From: CAVQZC01 sp963718315
GTDB taxonomy: Bacteria > Actinomycetota > Thermoleophilia > Gaiellales > JAICJC01
Direction: 5' to 3'
Assembly (NCBI GenBank): GCA_963718315.1
Contig: CAVQZC010000010.1
Location: 310,001-374,000, forward strand
DNA: 64,000 nt
Below, piece after piece: positions 59,543-64,000 of the stretch. The translations under genes were made by a program, and so were the position numbers. A model generated the notes under the pieces. That model had not been told where the DNA came from, did no database searches, and saw only the letters and a program-made list of their open reading frames with translations. Numbering within the stretch: position 1 is the stretch's first letter; the number at the start of each line of letters is the position of its first letter.

Positions 59543-60030
59543 CTCCTTCGCACGAAGCCGCCGCCTGGCACGTCGCCCGGTGGGGCACGCTGGGCTGGAT
59601 CGAAACCGGCGTCAAGTCCCTCGCGTTCCTCTGCGCGTACGGCGCTCTGGCAACGTCGATCTCGACCGGGTGGTCGACCCCCCACGGTGTCAGAGTGGCC
59701 GAGCTGGTGCTGATCGGCATCGCCACCGTCGGGCTCTTGGCGGCGATCGGAGACCGGCTGTTGGAACGCGAGATCGTCGCGATGGTGTTCGTCTGTTTCA
59801 ACAACCTCGCCCACCTGGCCATGCTTGCGAGCCTGGTCACCACGGCCGGCCCCGGCCGCCTCCTCACCGCCTTCGCAGTGCTCATGCTGTGCGGCGAGCT
59901 CGTCAAGATCCGGTTCCTGCGCTCCACCGGCTTCACGGTCCGAAACACCCCAACCTCGATCGTGATCGGACTCACCGCCGCTTACGCGCTCCTATACGCA
60001 CTCGCCGCGCTGGTGTGGGTGTGGCGATGA
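59539..60030 (+). CDS. Multi-helix membrane protein in the carH operon
   Basis: A 163-residue protein with four membrane helices (about 22-40, 53-72, 80-100, 140-160) and few charged residues within them. No family is recognised. GTG at 59539 overlaps the carH stop by 4 bp (GTGA), so it is translationally coupled to the regulator. Confidence 0.7.
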   Translation: MTPSHEAAAWHVARWGTLGWIETGVKSLAFLCAYGALATSISTGWSTPHGVRVAELVLIGIATVGLLAAIGDRLLEREIVAMVFVCFNNLAHLAMLASLVTTAGPGRLLTAFAVLMLCGELVKIRFLRSTGFTVRNTPTSIVIGLTAAYALLYALAALVWVWR

Positions 60031-60569
60031 CCCGACCGCGCCCATACGAGGCGGGCGTGTGGTCGTCGTCGCACCGGCGGCGAAGCGACGGCGCGATCGA
60101 ATCGACACAACGGATGGTCGCCCCGCGGCCAATCGTCGAGTGGACTGTTGACGGCGCGAGGATTCTGGGAGCCACCTACTGGCGCGAGGTGGAGCGCCTG
60201 ACCCGCGGCCTCGTGCAAACGCGCCGCCGCGCCAGCGGTATGGAGCTTCGCGTCGCACGCGGCGGGCCGACGCTCCTGCGCTTCGGACCGCCGCAGCTCA
60301 CCGTGACCACGGACGCGGTGTCGACGACCTATCCGATAGCCGGAGGCCTGCTCGCACGCCGCGCCGCCGGATCGATCACGCTCTCGATGCACGGCGGCGC
60401 CGACCGTGTCGAGCTGCGCTCGGCCATCGCCGGCTACCACCCCACTCTCGCAGCGCGTCCCGGAGCGCCGGCGTGGACCGGCGAGCTCTACGATCAGATC
60501 CAGGCGCGCGTCCACGCACGGGTCAGCCGACGCTACTTTCACCGCCTGATCGAACGGGTGACACCATGA
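60027..60569 (+). CDS. Unknown protein in the carH operon
   Basis: A 180-residue protein, Arg-rich, with a central beta-like segment (RGGPTLLRFGPPQLTVTTDAV) and a C-terminal helix ARVHARVSRRYFHRL. No signal or membrane segment. It overlaps both the previous gene (ATGA at 60027) and the next (ATGA at 60566), so the four genes from carH onward are translated as a unit. Family not recognised; a DUF of lipid or steroid association is conceivable. Confidence 0.6.
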   Translation: MTRPRPYEAGVWSSSHRRRSDGAIESTQRMVAPRPIVEWTVDGARILGATYWREVERLTRGLVQTRRRASGMELRVARGGPTLLRFGPPQLTVTTDAVSTTYPIAGGLLARRAAGSITLSMHGGADRVELRSAIAGYHPTLAARPGAPAWTGELYDQIQARVHARVSRRYFHRLIERVTP

Positions 60570-63547
60570 GAATCGCCGTGTTCGGTGCGTCGGGCACGGT
60601 CGGATCGGCGCTGCTCCCCCTCCTCGCCCGCGACCACGAGGTGATCGCGATCTCCCGCCGGGCGCACACCGAGGGTGACACCGGCGTCCGCTGGGTGACC
60701 GGGGACGTGACCAACCCCACCAGCGTCCACCAAGCCCTCGAGGGCGTCGAGGTCGTGGTGTACCTCGTCCACTCGCTCGGCCAAGCCGACTTCGCCACCC
60801 GCGACCGCCAAGCAGCGTCGATCGTCGCACGAGCCGCAGCGGCTCAGCACGTCCGCCAGATCGTCTACCTGGGCGGCCTGGGAGACGAATCCGACGAGCT
60901 CTCAGAACACCTCCAGAGCCGCCGCGACACCGAGCGCCACCTCGCCTCCGGCAGCGTCCCTGTCACCACGATCCGCGCCGGCATGGTGGTCGGGCCCGGA
61001 AGCGCCGCGTTCGACACGATCCTCGCCCTAGTCGACCGGCTGCCGGGAATGGTGTGCCCGCGCTGGGTGTCGACGCCCACACAGCCGATCGCCATCACCG
61101 ACATCGCCCGCTACATCGCCGGAGTCTGCGGCAACACCGAAGCGATCGGCCAGACCTACGACGCGGGCGGCCCCGAAGTTATGACGTACCGCCAGATGAT
61201 CGAACGCATCGCCCGCATCCGCCACCGCCACCCGATCATCATTGAGGTGCCCCTCCTCACCCCTCGGCTCTCGTCGCTCTGGCTGCGGCTCGTCACCCCG
61301 GTCCAGGCCAGCGTCGCCCGACCACTGATCGACGGACTGCGCAACCCGACGATCGCCCACGACAACCGCCTGCACTGCCTGGTGCCGTTTGAGCTGACGA
61401 GCTTCGACGCGGCCGCCGAGGCAGCCATCACCGCCGCACAACCCCGCGATCGCAGCGAGCGGCGTGGCGTGACGTCGTTTCTGTGTGCGATCTCAGTCGG
61501 CCGGCGTCGCCGCTGGCTGGTGCTTGGGGTCGCGCTCGTCCTGATCGCCGTCGCCGCGCCGCTGGGCACGAGGTTCCAGAACGCCCAGCAGAACGACCCG
61601 TCCGCGTTTCTTCCCGGTGGCGCGGAGTCGGTGCGCTCGCTCGACCAGCAACGCCAGTTCCCCTCGGGAGCCGAGACACCTGCCGTGACGGTGTTTCGCC
61701 GCGATGGTGGTCTGACGGCGGCTGACCGCCAGGCGATCGCCGCATTCGCCGACAAACTGAACTCAGACCCGGTGGCGCACTCCCGCCAGACATCACCACC
61801 GCTGCCATCCAAAGATGGGACATCTGCGCTCGTGGTCACCCCACTCGCCGTGTCCGGCGACGCCAACGCGTTGACCTCGGCGGTGGACGAGATCCGAGCC
61901 CGCGCGCACGCCGAGCGCGGTGACGGCCTCCAAGTCGAGGTGTCGGGTCCAGCCGGGTACTCGACCGACGCCATCAAGGTGTTCAACGGCATCAACACCA
62001 CCCTGTTCGCCGCCGCGCTTGTGCTGGTGCTGGTACTGCTCGTGCTCATCTATCGCAGCCCGGTGTTCTGGATCATCCCGATCCTCTCGGTGGTGGCCGC
62101 TGAGCAGCTGCTGCGAGCGGCCGGCTACGCACTGACAACGGCTGGAGTGACGGTGAACGGGCAGACCGCCGGCATCGCGCTGATCTTGGTGTTCGGCGCG
62201 GGCACCGACTACGCCCTGCTCCTGGTCGCCCGCTACCGAGAGGAGCTGCGCCGCAACGAGAGCACCTACCAGGCCATGCGCCTCGCGCTCGCCGGCGCAG
62301 CGCCCGCGATCGTCGCCTCCGCCGGAACCGTCATCGCAGCACTGCTGGTCGTGACGCTCGCAGAGGTCAACTCCACGGCCGGACTAGGCCCCTTGTCCGC
62401 AGTCGGGGTGGGGTTGGCGATGATCTCGTCGCTGACGCTGCTGCCGGCGCTGCTTTTGATCGGCGGGCGACGCGCCTTCTGGCCATTCGTGCCACACCCC
62501 GGTGACCCGGGGACAGACGCGACACATGGCCGCTGGCGGCGGCTTGGGGATCGCATCGCCCGCCGGCCCCGAGCGACCTGGCTCGGCAGCCTCGCCATCC
62601 TGCTCGTGCTCGCGACCGGACTGGCCTCGTTCTCCACCGACCTCACCACGGCGGACTCGTTCCGCGGAGAACCCGAGGCCGTGCGCGGACAGCGACTGAT
62701 CTCCCAATCATTCCCCGCCGGATCCAACGCGCCCACCGTCGTCATCGTCCCCGACGCCGCCCGCGTCACGGCCGTCGCCAACGCCGCGACGGGCGTCCCC
62801 GGCGTCGCAGGCGTCTCGTCACGCACCGAGCCGGGACCACCAGGCACGAAGCTCTCGGTCACGCTCGCCGCCGACCCCTACTCGACCAGCGCCTTCGACG
62901 TGATCGGACCACTCAGAGACGCGGTCAAGCACGCCGGAGGTCATGATGTCACCGTCGGCGGCCCGACAGCCGAAGAACACGACCTCCGCGCCGCCTCCGC
63001 GCGCGACAACAAGCTGCTCGTCCCGCTGATCCTGGCCGTCGTACTCGTGATACTGATCGTCCTACTCCGCGCCCTCGTCGCACCAATACTCCTGGTTGCA
63101 ACGGTCGTCGTCTCATACCTGGCCGCGCTGGGCGCAAGCTCCGTGATCTTCACCAAGCTCTTCGGGTTCGCCGGCACCGACCCGTCCTTCCCGCTACTCG
63201 CCTTCCTCTTCCTGGTCGCGCTCGGCGTCGACTACAACATCTTCCTAATGGCCCGCGTCCGCGAAGAAACACCACGCCACGGCACCCGAGAAGGCATGCT
63301 GCGAGGCCTCGCCGTCACCGGCGGCGTCATCACCTCAGCAGGCATCGTGCTCGCCGGCACCTTCCTCGTACTCGGCGTACTCCCACTCGTCGCACTCACC
63401 GAAATCGGCTTCGTCGTCGCCCTCGGCGTACTGATCGACACCACCCTCGTCCGCAGCGTACTCGTCCCCGCACTCGTACTCGACCTCGGCGCACGAATCT
63501 GGTGGCCCTCACGCGCCCTCGTCAAGTCTCGACGCTCGAGCCCCTGA
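60566..63547 (+). CDS. Fusion of an SDR/NmrA-like NAD(P)-binding protein and an MMPL/RND lipid transporter
   Basis: A single 993-residue frame. Residues 1-290 are an atypical SDR (GASGTVGSALLPLLARDHEV at the start, VYLVHSLGQADF, YLGGLGDE, and a later YDAGGPEVMTYRQMI block). Residues about 310-993 form a complete MMPL transporter with about twelve helices; the two proton-relay motifs are present (GAGTDYALLLVARYREE and LGVDYNIFLMARVREE). MMPL proteins export lipids across the membrane. The join, RSERRGVTSF, has an in-frame GTG where a stand-alone MMPL gene could start, so a frameshift that merged two overlapping genes is an alternative to a natural fusion. It is the last gene of the carH operon. 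Confidence 0.8.
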   Translation: MRIAVFGASGTVGSALLPLLARDHEVIAISRRAHTEGDTGVRWVTGDVTNPTSVHQALEGVEVVVYLVHSLGQADFATRDRQAASIVARAAAAQHVRQIVYLGGLGDESDELSEHLQSRRDTERHLASGSVPVTTIRAGMVVGPGSAAFDTILALVDRLPGMVCPRWVSTPTQPIAITDIARYIAGVCGNTEAIGQTYDAGGPEVMTYRQMIERIARIRHRHPIIIEVPLLTPRLSSLWLRLVTPVQASVARPLIDGLRNPTIAHDNRLHCLVPFELTSFDAAAEAAITAAQPRDRSERRGVTSFLCAISVGRRRRWLVLGVALVLIAVAAPLGTRFQNAQQNDPSAFLPGGAESVRSLDQQRQFPSGAETPAVTVFRRDGGLTAADRQAIAAFADKLNSDPVAHSRQTSPPLPSKDGTSALVVTPLAVSGDANALTSAVDEIRARAHAERGDGLQVEVSGPAGYSTDAIKVFNGINTTLFAAALVLVLVLLVLIYRSPVFWIIPILSVVAAEQLLRAAGYALTTAGVTVNGQTAGIALILVFGAGTDYALLLVARYREELRRNESTYQAMRLALAGAAPAIVASAGTVIAALLVVTLAEVNSTAGLGPLSAVGVGLAMISSLTLLPALLLIGGRRAFWPFVPHPGDPGTDATHGRWRRLGDRIARRPRATWLGSLAILLVLATGLASFSTDLTTADSFRGEPEAVRGQRLISQSFPAGSNAPTVVIVPDAARVTAVANAATGVPGVAGVSSRTEPGPPGTKLSVTLAADPYSTSAFDVIGPLRDAVKHAGGHDVTVGGPTAEEHDLRAASARDNKLLVPLILAVVLVILIVLLRALVAPILLVATVVVSYLAALGASSVIFTKLFGFAGTDPSFPLLAFLFLVALGVDYNIFLMARVREETPRHGTREGMLRGLAVTGGVITSAGIVLAGTFLVLGVLPLVALTEIGFVVALGVLIDTTLVRSVLVPALVLDLGARIWWPSRALVKSRRSSP

Positions 63548-63762
63548 CAGCGCGCAGGTGGTTGGGACCCGCTCAACATGCGGACCGATCCCCGACGTGG
63601 GCCAACGCGCTGAGGCTCCGTGAGCGGCTCTTACGGGACCCCCTGGGATGATCCCAAGATGTCACCAGACCACGGCTGGGCCACCAGCCGCAGCTACGAC
63701 CGCGACGCGTCCAATCGAGTGGACGCGACAATGACGAGCGCGATATCCGCCAACCACACAAA
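63548..63762. other. Gene-free interval at the right end of the cassette
   Basis: No gene is supported between the MMPL stop and the RNA terminator. Frames such as one beginning MSGSYGTPWDDP look like chance ORFs. A hairpin-like GGACCCCC...GGGATGATCCC repeat is weak. Confidence 0.4.
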
Positions 63763-63801
63763 GCCCCGCAGTTTTCGCATAACCAAGCGCCTTATCGGGG
63801 C
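63763..63801 (-). terminator. Terminator of the tRNA-like RNA (minus strand)
   Basis: Stem GCCCCG / CGGGGC (minus strand), then TTTGTG, one base beyond the RNA 3' end at 63803. The loop includes the TATGCGAAAAC sequence also found near 50.65 kb. Confidence 0.55.
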
Positions 63802-63802
63802 A

Positions 63803-63838
63803 TGGAGCTAGGCGGAATCGAACCGCCGGCCCCCTGGG
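63803..63838 (-). ncRNA. 3' portion (T-arm and acceptor) of a tRNA-like RNA, partial
   Basis: On the minus strand: GGCGG-TTCGATT-CCGCC is a perfect T-arm (T-stem 5 bp, TTCGATT loop), followed by acceptor strand TAGCTCC and discriminator A, then a terminator. A matching 5' half (GGAGCTA and D-arm) is not seen within 100 bases upstream, so this is not a normal tRNA. It is either the 3' end of tmRNA, whose 5' end would lie beyond 64000, or a tRNA fragment left at an integration site. Confidence 0.45.
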
Positions 63839-64000
63839 TGCGATCCAAGAACTCAGGATGGCCCGGAACCCGCGTGCATGCACCGGATTCGGGAGAGCGT
63901 CCTTGGAACCCGCAACACCTCCGCCGGCTGTGGAGTGCCGCTTGCGGGACTCGACGCCAGTCATCAACCCCGGCTGGCGGCGCTCCAGTTGCCAACGGGT

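Noticed and set aside
63620..63811. 63-residue plus-strand ORF near the right end
   Set aside because: It runs antisense through the RNA terminator and acceptor stem and has no homology or ribosome-binding site.

Overview
The window comes from a high-GC actinobacterium. The gene set (Eis-type acetyltransferase, LCP family protein, PilZ protein, LPxTG microprotein, SCP2-domain GNAT, YrdB/DUF4242 small proteins) and the very frequent TANNNT box 6-7 nt ahead of a GTG or ATG start (leaderless mRNAs) fit Actinomycetota. The class Thermoleophilia is my best guess, by family recognition only. No rRNA, complete tRNA, CRISPR array or insertion sequence was recognised.

Layout. 1-13 kb: scattered metabolic genes. 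These are an M20 peptidase and a metalloprotease lipoprotein, a Fae-like protein, cysteine dioxygenase divergent from a LacI regulator, an aromatic amino-acid lyase homologue that lacks the MIO-forming triad, a frameshifted ATP-grasp ligase, an Eis/3-hydroxyisobutyrate-dehydrogenase-type operon, phosphoribulokinase divergent from a LysR regulator, and PruA coupled to a PilZ protein. 13-20 kb: housekeeping genes, namely small membrane proteins, CBS protein, precorrin-2 dehydrogenase, cold-shock protein plus IF-1, a 1032-aa SF2 helicase, inositol monophosphatase and a DSP-type phosphatase. 20-35 kb: cell-surface and catabolic genes, namely an LPxTG microprotein, a 110-bp tandem repeat, an O-antigen-ligase-like protein, acyl-CoA dehydrogenase plus HutF, a hydantoinase/carbamoylase-type hydrolase, a large membrane protein, a possible structured RNA with a strong terminator, and an LCP protein. 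35-50 kb: a belt of secreted, lipoprotein and membrane genes (beta-propeller proteins with WAVG repeats, cupredoxin, phosphodiester glycosidase, NRAMP-like operon, phospholipase C). It contains several frameshifted genes and gene remnants.

51-63.5 kb: a coherent cassette that is probably light-inducible. It holds photolyase, an SDR, a cyclopropane-synthase-like methyltransferase, DUF1365, a COG2907 flavoprotein, a small membrane protein, FolE, a secreted protein, a CarH/LitR-type B12-dependent MerR regulator, two small proteins, and one ORF that fuses an NAD(P)-binding SDR domain to a complete MMPL transporter. The carH promoter carries three tandem 11-bp repeats and a 19-bp spacer, and it overlaps a divergent promoter. 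The genes are joined by 4-nt overlaps. FolE could supply the folate antenna of photolyase, the methyltransferase/DUF1365/flavoprotein set could modify membrane lipids, and the transporter could move a lipid. The right end holds the 3' part (T-arm, acceptor, terminator) of a tRNA-like RNA.

Five genes carry apparent frameshifts. Either the locus is decaying or the assembly has indel errors. All family assignments are from reading translated motifs; no database search was run.
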